Origin: Odontesthes bonariensis
Taxonomy: Eukaryota > Chordata > Actinopteri > Atheriniformes > Atherinopsidae
Direction of reading: 5' to 3'
Assembly: GCF_027942865.1 (NCBI RefSeq)
Contig: NC_134513.1
Location: 36,511,429 to 36,575,428, forward strand
Length of the DNA stretch: 64,000 nt
Shown: piece after piece, positions 35,835 through 46,087 of the stretch
Layout of the letters: every line of letters starts with the position of its first letter
Position numbering within the stretch: position 1 is the first letter of the stretch
Notes under the pieces: generated by a model
Databases searched by the model: none
Seen by the model: only the letters and a program-made list of their open reading frames with translations
What the model was told of the DNA's origin: nothing
Position numbers and translations under genes: made by a program

Positions 35835-35927
35835 TCCTCCGCACGCTTATTTTCAGTATTTAGGATATGTCCATCCTTATATAAAGGAGGGGGTAAGGTG
35901 AACGGCTTCGTAGCGGATTCCCTACAC

Positions 35928-35939
35928 GGCCATCTTGGA
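35928..35939 (-). promoter_or_regulatory. YY1-like site at the 5' end of the L1-like element
   Basis: The - strand reads CCAAGATGGCCG about 20 bp inside the probable 5' end. This matches the YY1 core and the first bases of mammalian L1 5' UTRs. Confidence 0.5.
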
Positions 35940-36423
35940 TGCTCGCTCCACCGGAAGTCGACATTCACCTCTTTTAACTGAATTAAAAAATTTAAATTAT
36001 CCGAATACTGCAGCAGTATAATTAATGACAGTATTCCTGCTCTTCATTGTTTTCTTCTCCACTTTCGTCGTTGTAGAGTAGCGGTAACCTACACGTAGCA
36101 GCGACACCTCTGTGACGGAGAAAATTGCAACAACTGGCGGATCGATTTGCGCCACTATATATGGCGGGCACGAAATCGTGATGTCATCAACACCGCTCGC
36201 GCCAGCAGACGCGGCAACCATGCTAGAGCCTTAATACGCCAAACTTTCACATTGCTCGACGCGGGACGAAGTGGCAATTTGGACCCGCTAAGGTAGCGGG
36301 TCTCAGTTTGAAAGGGACTACAGAGAGGGATCAGTTCCAACTCTCAGAGCCTGAACTTCAGAGCAGGGAAATGGAAGCATCTGAGAAATAATTCCTCATG
36401 GTTTATTTATTGAGTTATTTTCT

Positions 36424-36960
36424 CCTTTAGCAGCAGCTAACGCTAACAGCTTAGCTAATGAAGATGACGTACACCAGCTTCTAAGGAGTTATTGCTGCTC
36501 CTTTAGCAGCAGCTAACGCTAACAGCTTAGCTAATGAAGGTGACGTACACCAGCTCCTAAGGAGTTATTGCTGCTCCTTTAGCAGCAGCTAATGCTAACA
36601 GCTTAGCTAGTGAAGGTGACGTACACCAGCTTCTAAGGAGTTATTGCTGCTCCTTTAGCAGCAGCTAACGCTAACAGCTTAGCTAATGAAGATGATGTAC
36701 ACCAGCTTCTAAGGAGTTATTGCTGCTCCTTTAGCAGCAGCTAACGCTAACAGCTTAGCTAATGAAGGTGACGTACACCAGCTTCTAAGGAGTTATTGCT
36801 GGTCCTTTAGCAGCAGCTAATGCTAACAGCTTAGCTAATGAAGATGACGTACACCTGCTTCTAAGGAGTTATTGCTGTTCCTTTAGCAGCAGCTAACGCT
36901 AACAGCTTAGCTAATGAAGGTGACGTACACCAGCTTCTAAGGAGTTATTGGTGTTCCTTT
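36424..36960. repeat. 76-bp satellite
   Basis: About seven copies of a 76-bp unit with CCTTTAGCAGCAGCTAACGC, TAACAGCTTAGCTAATGAAG and TACACCAGCTTCTAAGGAG. Single-base differences only. Confidence 0.96.
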
Positions 36961-37059
36961 CTGAAAGATGAACATTATTGTTCCCACATTACTTTGTTAG
37001 CTGAAGCTTTCTAGCTGAACCGTTCTGTAACTCATCAACCTGCAGCTGTGTGGATAAGG

Positions 37060-37765
37060 CAGGGCCGGCGCTAGCCATTTGGGTGCCCTAAGCACAAATA
37101 CATTGTGGTGCCTATATAAGTAAACTTGGCTAATACTTGGCTGACGACTTCTGATGGCTAAAAGAACGACAAGCACCGCTTGCTAACTGAAAACAGCAGA
37201 GTGACCATAATGAATTGCATTCAATAATCAATATCTATATCAATAACGTGAAATAACTAGCTAACCAGCATCAATTCATTATTTGCAACAGAACACTTAG
37301 AACACGGAACATGGAGCTAACGTTAGTTTGTTGACGTTAACGTTAACACTACCTATCATGAGCATAGACATTCATACAAGGACTAAATGTTACAGAATTA
37401 GCCATTTTTATTTAAAACATTGTCTTACCTGCCATCGACGCGCGTACATCATCTCGCTGTCTCTTCTTTTTTCTCTTATCCGCCCCCGACTCTTGATGCC
37501 TTTTCGAGGCCATGTCCAAACACAGGTGTCTGCCAAACATGAGAATGATTCTAATCGAACATACCACTGGGATGTGGGGGAGGGGGGCACTAAGGGGCGA
37601 GAGAGAGGGCCGCACAGGAGACGCATCTTTTTCTCCAGCAAATGTTACTTTTGTATTGCTTATCTATTAACACGTTTTACACATGTTTATTTTAAATACA
37701 TCGTGTTATTATGATTATTATTATGATGATGATTTTTTTTGGTGCCCCCCCAAGCACCAGCGCTG
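37060..37765. mobile_element. Non-autonomous hAT element, 706 bp
   Basis: It begins CAGGGCCGGCGCTAGCCAT and ends CCAAGCACCAGCGCTG. The perfect 8-bp duplication GGATAAGG occurs on both sides (37052-37059 and 37766-37773), the hAT signature. No transposase frame remains. Confidence 0.88.
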
Positions 37766-37773
37766 GGATAAGG

Positions 37774-39950
37774 TGTGTTTGTTTCCAACACAACACCGGT
37801 CCTCTCCTCACTCTCGGTGTGCTAACGTTACATCATCGGCATGTTTCTGATAAAGATGGAGGTCTCCCAGTACAACTGTTTAATGATGTTAATATATCCA
37901 AAGTGTTTAAATGCAGTAATTAACGGTACACATGCATTACTACGAGTTACGCTGTGTAAATCTCCGGCTTGGTCCATCACTGTTAATGAGGAAGCAGTGT
38001 TTGCTAGCATCTGCTGCTAGCTTCCAGCTAAATGCTAAACTACTTCCCTCTGGGATCAGCAGAGGAACTATCTAACTACCTGCTGACCTCACTGAAAGGG
38101 TGGAGCTGAGCACCTGCTGAGTCACCTGCTTACACCAGCAGGAGTTCAGACCAAAGTCTGTCTCATGCATTAAGAACAGCTATGATAGGAAATCACCTTC
38201 CTGTCTTCTGTTTGATTATTTTAATAGAGGAGCCTGAGCAGGTGCAGGTGCTCTCCAGATGTTAATGTCCAACACATAAAATTAATCCAAACTCACTGAA
38301 GTTTGGGACAGTTTTCCAGCAGCTGGACACTGCAGACTTGGTTCATGTGAGTTCTCAGAGCAGAAATACTGTAATATAATATAATATATAAAACCCTGTT
38401 GTCCCTGCAGTGTTTGAGTGACGTTTCACATCCAAATGATCCCACTCGTCGGTTTTTCTTGTCCTTTCTGTCTCTTTAATGGTTTTCTGGTAGGTTGACC
38501 AGTTTGTGACCTCACACCTGTGTTTTATGCTCTGCACATTTCAAACATAATCTCCATCTCAGACTCATGTTTCATATTCTGGAGGCTGAAACTGGCTTCT
38601 TTGCATGTTAAATATGCTTTCTTCAGCGTTTCCAGTCCCAAAGAGACATGATTTCTGAATTAGATTTCGTCTCTGGGGGTTAAACCTTCAGTCCTTTCGT
38701 TATGTCCCATTTTCATGTTGGTTTCACATAGTTTTCTGCTCTGATGGAGGATTTATAAAGTCTCTGAAATCTGATTTATGTAATTGTGTCGCTGAGCTTC
38801 TCTTCTTCATGATCTTTAATTATTGATGAGCCTGCTTTGTGTGCATCTCTTATATAAACTGTTTTTATTCTGGATTAACGGGGTGCTGGGGAACAGAAGG
38901 AGGTTTAATGGGACATTTGGACTGAAACGGGACTATTTTCAGCTTTTTATCAGGTGTGAAGACGCATTTTCGTCAGATTGGGGGTGTGCTCATCCCTCCC
39001 CCTACCAGAGGACAAAGACTAAAATGGGTCAGACTCTGGAGAGAAGCAGCACATCTTGCGCACCAGCCATCATGTAAAGCAGTTCATCATCCGGAGACAG
39101 AGAGCAGCTGCAGGTGACCGCATTTCAGGCTGTTTTCCCCGCTTTTCTCCGCTGGATGTGACGCTCACTGCCGGAGCTAAGCCACCGCTGTTCTGCGGTT
39201 ATTTTCCGAATCGTGCTCCGTTTTTTTTATTTCCATTTCCAACATGTCCTCTCAGGATGGAGGGAGACGCTGACTGGAAGTGAACTGGTTGTAACCGGAG
39301 CCGCGGAGCCTCCACTTTCCAGGCAAACACCGACTCATCTGACCGCTGACCGACCGACGGAGGACGATGGAGGCGGCGCCGAGCTGAGCCGTGTCCCGCT
39401 GAACGTGCGGGTAGAGCCGGGGAACAACAGCCAGGGCTCCGCTTTGTGTCCCAGCTCAGCCTCTGTTGTCCAGGACCACCAGGACCACCAGTACAACCAG
39501 CACAGAGCTGTTCTCAGGCAGGTGTGAGGAGTTAGAGCAACACATCGGCTTGGTGTTCCGGAGCCTCCGGATGTGTCCAGGTGGGGAATGATGGCCTTTA
39601 AGTCGGGGGGCTCAGACCCCCTCTGGTTAGCTCTGAACAAACCAATCTAAAGGTCCCCACATGGATGCTTTTGCTTTGAAATCCCACTTATCATTTCTTC
39701 TCATTCTGTCCTCCTTTCTGTGGTTTTTGTGTAGATTTATTTTATTTATTTTTGATTTCCACTTAGCTTGAAATGAGTCCAAAGTTCGGACTTTTCTAAC
39801 CCACCAGGACCCCGAAACACTTGAGTTTGGTTTGGTTTTATGATTAGAAAACCTGCTCCTATAAAACCAGTACAGCCACATAATTAAAGAGGAGGTTCCA
39901 TTTTTTTAAACCTGGACCTTATTTCTGGCATAAAATACGTTCATCTACTC
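37774..39950. other. Gene-free stretch with a GC-rich block at 38.98-39.54 kb
   Basis: No domain-bearing ORF. The GC- and CpG-richer block near 39.0-39.54 kb ends with CAGGCAG/GTGTGAG, which could be a splice donor, and might be a promoter plus non-coding exon of a + strand gene. There is no supporting coding exon. Confidence 0.3.
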
Positions 39951-39958
39951 ACGATAAC

Positions 39959-41379
39959 TAGGGATGGGAATCGAAAACCAGTTCTTGTTGAGAACCGGTT
40001 CCCAGTGTTTCAGTTCCTTGGAATCGTTTGGCGATTTTGCAAACGATTCCCTTATCGATTCCAGTGGGCGCAAATGACGTCACCACGCAACGTTGCGTGG
40101 CGAGTCCAGCGCAGCCAGCAGTCAACAGTAAACATGGCGCCCAAGCGGTACAAACGCTCGAAAGTTTGGTTACACATCCCTAAAAAAGACGACAACAGGG
40201 CAACTTGCAAAGTGAATATTTCACCAAAGGGAGGAAATACTATAGCCTGGGCGAAAGCCGACTGTTGACTCCGTCAAACAGTCTGGAAAAACCCAAGAGG
40301 AATCCGTTTCCATGGAGGGTGGGACCTTACTCAGCAACTTAAATTCATTGGAGTTCCCTTAACCAATCAGTAATGTTTAGAAAGGACGTAGGTTATGCGC
40401 CGAGGTTCATGCTTACTCTCGCGAGGCTCTAGCTCGCGAATCACGCTTCCCACATCCGCTTTCATTATACCGGTACCATTTGATAAATCAAACTTTTCCC
40501 AAAGCCAGTTGGAAGGAGAGCTACGACATCCTTGCCACTAACAAAATTGACGAGGCATTCCTCTTGCTCTTGTTTTAATTGTGTAATGCTCTCCAGAGTT
40601 GAGACAACTTCATGGATAGCTTCTAGCGTTCTTCCATCGCCATGTTTATTTCCGCTGCGGTTGAACTACAATTATATGGACTACAATGGACTCCGCGCGT
40701 GAGTTCTGCGTCACCACTCGCAACTGTTTGCTGATTGGCAAAACACTGAGCGAACCGAGGTAGGGGGATTTGGCCAGACTATGTGCAGAGCCAAAATCTT
40801 TGGGCGGAAGTATGTAGGATGGCGTCGCCAGGCTAGAAATGCTACCAACATGCAATAACTATGAATGAATGTCGCTCCGGACTAACGTTGGTGAATCTGA
40901 ACCCAGCAACGTTAGCATGTCTCGGCTAACACTGCAGGTAACTAACTAACACTGCCTATCATGTTAGCACCATTTGCCTCATTGTAAAAGCTGCTGTTAG
41001 TAACGGTTAAGGTTAAATGAATGCCTTCTCAGGCATTACATTTAGATGAAATCATGAGAGACAGAGCCTGACTGGCTCAGAGCCAGAGGCTGGTGGTACT
41101 ACCCCCAGTTCACCTCTACCTCCAGCTTCTCCTTTCACCAGAGCAGGAAGAGTTAAATTACCCAGGCCATGATAGACCAATGTGGACCTCACCGTTGTTG
41201 GGTTTGTGAGGTCATGACTCGTGTTACTTCTAAACTAAACAAAGTTGATGCTAATCGACCGGTTTGTTGTCCTTTTTCTCCAAATGAGAATCGATAAGGC
41301 AACCGATAAAGAACCGAATCGTTAAGCAGAATCGAAAATGGAATTGGAATCGTAAAAATCTTATCAATTCCCATCCCTA
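39959..41379. mobile_element. hAT element with BED-finger relic, 1.42 kb
   Basis: It starts TAGGGATGGGAATCGAAAA and ends AATTCCCATCCCTA. The 8-bp flanks are ACGATAAC and CCTATAAC (6 of 8 match). Inside, ATG at 40134 starts MAPKRYKRSKVWLHIPKKDD, then NRATCKVNISPKGGNT, a decayed BED zinc-finger start of a hAT transposase (the second Cys and the His pair are lost). The rest is internally deleted and rearranged. Confidence 0.82.
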
Positions 41380-41804
41380 CCTATAACAGTTTGGTGAAAG
41401 TCGGCGTCCTTCGGAAGATATTTAGATCCCTGGAGATCGGCGTAATCCATATAACGAGAGAGAACAGAGACAATACAGCCACTAAATAAGGCTTTATCTG
41501 TCTTTATTTCACCAATACTTTAAGACCAATGAATGAATGAACGCGTACTATTGCACTGTTAGCTCAGAGCTGCCGTGTTGTTGTTATCCGGGGCTTGGGC
41601 TTGTCCCAAATATTTCTTGATTTGTGAGTTGGTCCTTTTTAGAACTATAAAACCAACAAAAAGGCATCAAAAAGCACGTAAATCTACCAAGAGGTGTCAG
41701 TTAAAGTGAACTGAAGCCCGATGCTGAGGTTCACATATTTAAAAAACAACTAACCAACCCAACAAACAAATATCGGAAGCGTAAATGATTTGGTCATAGG
41801 CTTA

Positions 41805-42542
41805 GGTGCTGTTTACACATACCCGGGTATTATGAAAAACGAAGACCTTTCCCTTCGTTTGTGCCTTTCGTTTACACACAAACGGAGTTTTTTCCTCCGA
41901 AAACGAAGCTAAAAAAAAAACTACGGCAAAAGTGGAGATTTTTTAAAAACTCCGTTTAGCGTTTGTGTGTAAACTGGTTGAAAGAGACGAAAACGGAGTT
42001 TTCAGAATGGAATGCGGAGTTGTCGTCATAGTACAGAGCCCCGCCCCTATCCGCCATATTGGCAGGATGCTAGCGTGATAACGCCATTCATCTGGCAAGC
42101 ATGGAGGTACTAGCAGCATTTCTGGTGTTGAGAGCTGTACTCGCTTGTGTGATTTTGAAAATTACAGTCATACAATGTATTGAACAATAAAGACATTTTT
42201 CACGGCTTTAGCAGTTTTATAGTCCAGCGCAACGTGTAAAAGTAGCTCAGTCTCGCTATCAGTCCACACACATGAGCCTGGCGCCATATTTTCTTCTTGA
42301 AAAGGATCCGGAAGTTCTTCCTGTCAGCGGTTCTCTATTAGGCTTCTGATTGGCTTGTGTGGAATTCTCATTGTTCTAACACTGCCACCGTCAGGCTTGG
42401 CGTAATTTAACAGCTCCTGATAGCGTATCAATGTAGATGTGTTTTTTTTTTTAAATGGGGCTGTGTGCACCAAGTTTTTTTTAAAAACGAAGGTTAGAAA
42501 ATATGCGTTTATCAAAATACCCGGGTATGTGTAAACAGCACC
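41805..42542. mobile_element. Harbinger-like MITE, copy 1 (738 bp)
   Basis: The ends are GGTGCTGTTTACACATACCC and its inverse GGGTATGTGTAAACAGCACC, with TTA on both sides (41802-41804 and 42543-42545), as for PIF/Harbinger elements (TWA targets). Further inverted similarity inside (AAACGAAG, TTCGTTT) points to a long foldback. A second copy in the opposite orientation starts at 63697. Confidence 0.85.
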
Positions 42543-43149
42543 TTAATCCCAAAAAGTATGATCAAAGGTAAAGCCTGTAGTAGCTAACGTGACTGTGGCT
42601 GAAACTCATTTCCTTTATCCTTTCAGATGTGTCAACCAAAAGTTACCTTTCCTTCTTGACTTGTCTCAGTTAACTAAGCAATCAGTTGTGAAGATTAGAG
42701 AAATGAAACAGCTCAACTGTGAAAAATCTGACAGACAGAGTCGGGAGATGAGGGAGTGTTCTTAAACTAGCAGTCGATTTAATGTATAATTCATTAATAG
42801 CAAATAATTCTTCAGATGAATTCCATTGGTTGACTATATTCCCTTCTGTTTGGTATCCGTAAGTCCTAACTGATGCACTGTGAAGCGGAAAGGTGTTTAG
42901 CTTTGCTTGTTCTTACTTCCAGGCTCATAAGTTTTGGCTACAGTCCTAAACCGTCTTAGTTCAACACAATTGGAAGTTTTTCCTGTTCATGCAACCAACT
43001 AGTATTTTCAACTCATTCAGTGAGTCTGTCAGAAAAATAAATCCCTCTGTTGGTTTTATTTAAAGCTCTCTGCATCCTACTTGCTTACACTTGAGTGTTT
43101 CCTTTAAAGAAATTTAAAAAGGAAACCTGCTCCCTCCCTGGAAAGCCAA

Positions 43150-43220
43150 GGCTGCTGTGATTGGTCCGCTCCAATGGCCTGATCAGGCTCCGCCCACTAC
43201 TCTGCATCAGCTCTGCTGGG
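43150..43220. repeat. Short dispersed repeat, copy 2
   Basis: GTGATTGGTCCGCTCCAATG is followed by GCCTGATCAGGCTCCGCCC and CATCAGCTCTGCTGG. Compare the copies near 12518 and 60655. Confidence 0.7.
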
Positions 43221-43505
43221 CTGTATCTGAATTGCATTTGCCAATCACTACATAGTGGACTGAATAATACATAGTGGACTGAAATGTAAGTCAGCCATTT
43301 TGTTCTGCTGTTAAAAATGTTAACTTGAACTTTTTAGTTGCTAAACAACTGCAACCATGTCACATGGTGCACCAAAAGTAGTAGTCTTGTGTTTATCTTT
43401 AACTGCGCTGTCAGAAAGACTGGAAAAAGCAATGCATGTGACTTTCTTTAATCAAAATACATGAATAAGCAAAAGTCTATGTGGCTGAGATTTAACAGAG
43501 ACATT

Positions 43506-44223
43506 AGCCGCTTTCGGACTGTAGGAACCTTTGGCAGTTCTAATAACCTTTTAATCCGCGGGGCCGTTTTCTCCCGTGTTCGGACATACAGGAACTCGGG
43601 GCTTTCTCCCTTAGTTCCTATAACTATTTAGCTCCTTCTCCGAGGTCGGGTCTTTTCATGGTTCTATAGAACGATCTGACGGAGGTGTGTGGTGGTCGGT
43701 AGCTACGCCCCATGTCATGCTATCACGGCTGAAATGTTTCCTCATACACGGACACAACCGGCGGGTGTTTAATAAGTGAAACTTACACTGGTCTCATTTG
43801 TCTGCAGCGCTCTGCTCTCCTTTCTTCCTTCATGAAATGAAAAAGTATCTCCTGACTCTCTGTGTGCTCTTCCAGCCTCGATATTAGACGCCTGATGTGA
43901 TTGTCCATGATTAATATCACCATCATGCAGACCATAAACACAGTGGCCTCCCCGCTCTCCATATTAGCTTCTTGGTGGTGTTTTTTCTACTCTCCTTACT
44001 TTTACCGTTTTGTTTTGTGTTTGAATGTAGCGCTAAACGGCTAACGGCTAACACGTCACTGAAGCAGACGGCTGCGCGCGGCGCATCAGTCCCTATCAGG
44101 TCCCGACTCATGTGCGAATGCAGACTGAAACAGTTCCGCTGGGGAAGGGCAGTTATCAGAACGAAATTCGAGGAGGGTAGTTCTGATAACTACTTTCTTA
44201 GAACGGTCTGTCCGAAAGCGGCT
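43506..44223. mobile_element. MITE with AGCCGCTTTCGGAC ends, 718 bp
   Basis: AGCCGCTTTCGGAC at the left is mirrored perfectly by GTCCGAAAGCGGCT at the right. ATT flanks both sides (43503-43505 and 44224-44226), a 3-bp duplication. Further pairing inside (GGCAGTTCTAATAACC with GGTAGTTCTGATAAC-type sequence). No transposase. Confidence 0.8.
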
Positions 44224-45508
44224 ATTAAAGGCTTTCTGGATTTTCCTGCAATACCACGTTCTGCCACTAGATGGGATGTGAGTCACTGTGGTGTCTAATA
44301 TGCTAAGACAAAGCAGGAGCTGGTAGCCATCTTATAATGCTAATTGTACACATGTACAGTCAGTTGTGTTGTTGTAACCATCCCGTATGTTATCAGCAGT
44401 AAGATTAAATTTGTGTTGTTCAAGCATTCAGGTGAAATAAACACCGTGAAGAAAGCAACTTTGGTAGAAAGCTGACAAACAAACTGTCGTATGAACACGT
44501 TTAAAGATCCAAAATGATTTCATGGGGACTTTGAGCTCCCAGTTTCAGTCTGTTTGGCTCAAGCCTCAGCGCAGACGGAGCCAGATCAGCAGCTTCTGCT
44601 GTTTGCCAGCTGAAATCCTCCCGTGCAGGCGGCACATCGGGGTCACGATAAGTGATGACCAAGGTGCACCTGGTGGCTGATAGTGGGTCAGATAGCAGCA
44701 GATAAGGGGAGTTAACAGCACTGTGTCCCTTCCAGGAGACGGGCTAAAGTCCTGTTCTGTGGACTGTGGACTCAAAGAGCCGCTGAGCGTCTGATGGAGG
44801 ACTGCTCACACCATCGGCCCGGTGAGTCTCTGCTCTTAATCACTCATATTCACGCCTCATGGCTCAGCTCAGCATTTCATTCACAGGTAAATCTCAAAAG
44901 GATTCTTTATTCTCATAAAAACCAACAAACTGATGAAATTTGAGGAAACTAAAGTGTCAGGATGTGATTGATCTCACACTCCAGCGGCATCAGAAAACTG
45001 TGGTATACTGTGTGCTGAGCTCCAGCTGCACAGCAGCATGACACTCAGCACAGAAAACTTCTGTTTCTCTTCATTCATCAGGAGTTTATACTGTTAACGC
45101 GGACCTCCGTGTATTTTTAGCTTTGAACTCTTCTTCTCTCCTCTGAAATGTCTCACTTGTGTGCTTGATGTGAGCGTGGCTTTGAGTCGTGGACCGCCTG
45201 CCCCCAACACGTTCGTGACCTCCTTCAGGAGATCTAAAAGTGGAAGCTGCCTCTTCGCCTCCTTCTGGAGCAGCTTCCATTTTTAGCTTTCTAAAAAAAA
45301 AAGAGCTCTCTTTGTGGTTCTCAGACAGATCTGGGACACAGTTGTTCAGCATGTGAATTCTGTGTTTGTCCCACCTGACGTTTCCTGTCAGAAGAGGAGC
45401 GTCACACCTCAGCGGCTCTGAGACGCTTTAGAAATGAAAGCTGATCACACACACTTCATTGTGTTATACAGTATGTTTTTCACAGCTCAAAGTGCGTCGC
45501 AGGTGACA
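44224..45508. other. Gene-free stretch upstream of mansc4; possible 5' UTR exon near 44.74-44.82 kb
   Basis: CATCGGCCCG/GTGAGTCTC (GT at 44821) is a good donor after a GC-balanced segment and could end a non-coding mansc4 exon. The acceptor would be GTTGCTCCACAG ending near 46013. No transcript evidence. Confidence 0.3.
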
Positions 45509-45516
45509 CACCTCTG

Positions 45517-45926
45517 CAGGGGTGGAGCAGGGATTTTAAATGTGGGGGTGTTCCGGGGGGGCACTTGAGTACCACATCAAGCCCATAGATACAATCCTGA
45601 AGTTGGCATCCGATTCGCGAATTAAATGTATGGGTATAAAGGGCCATTTCACTGCATTTTTGCATTTTGATCGCCCTAAACTAGGTCCTGTATGGAAACT
45701 ACAATAGTTAGACTGCTCAAATGTGGATATAATTATTCTAAAGAGGGTACAGAGTCTTTAAAACACATTGTATGTTGGTGCACTATGAGGGTGGGCAAAC
45801 CGTTAATATAATACATCCATGGGGCAAACGGGTTTACCTTTGGAAAATGTGGGGGGGGTAAAATCATCTTGCTGTAAAATTGGGGATGTCGAAACACCCC
45901 CATCCCCCACGGGTGCGACGCCCATG
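45517..45926. mobile_element. hAT MITE, 410 bp, close upstream of mansc4
   Basis: It begins CAGGGGTGGAGCAGGGAT and ends GGGTGCGACGCCCATG. The perfect 8-bp duplication CACCTCTG is at 45509-45516 and 45927-45934. The right end is 162 bp before the mansc4 start codon. Confidence 0.85.
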
Positions 45927-46087
45927 CACCTCTGCACGGCAGGTCACATGACAGGTCACATGACCCGGGTGAATCCTCAGGGAATAACCGCCTTGGGTGT
46001 CGTTGCTCCACAGAACCTTCCTGTGGATCTCTGCTCCACCGCTCCGGACCCCGAAGCCTTTCTGACTCCAGTGGACCCGCTGCAGCC

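Larger units (their letters stand above)
32117..36324. mobile_element. Possible DNA element with CCCTTTCA-ACTGAG ends, host to an L1
   Basis: GCCCCTTTCACACTGAGGAA, then GAACCCGCG (32116-32144), is echoed inverted at the right by ACCCGCTAAGGTAGCGGGTC, then TCAGTTTGAAAGGGAC (36292-36318). The left copy has five extra bases. If these are true terminal repeats, the L1-like sequence at about 32.19-35.96 kb lies inside a short DNA transposon. No target duplication could be fixed. Confidence 0.4.

Noticed and set aside
39056..39527. GC-rich ORFs at 39.0-39.5 kb as a gene
   Set aside because: No domain and no in-frame splice partner. Kept only as a possible promoter or UTR block.
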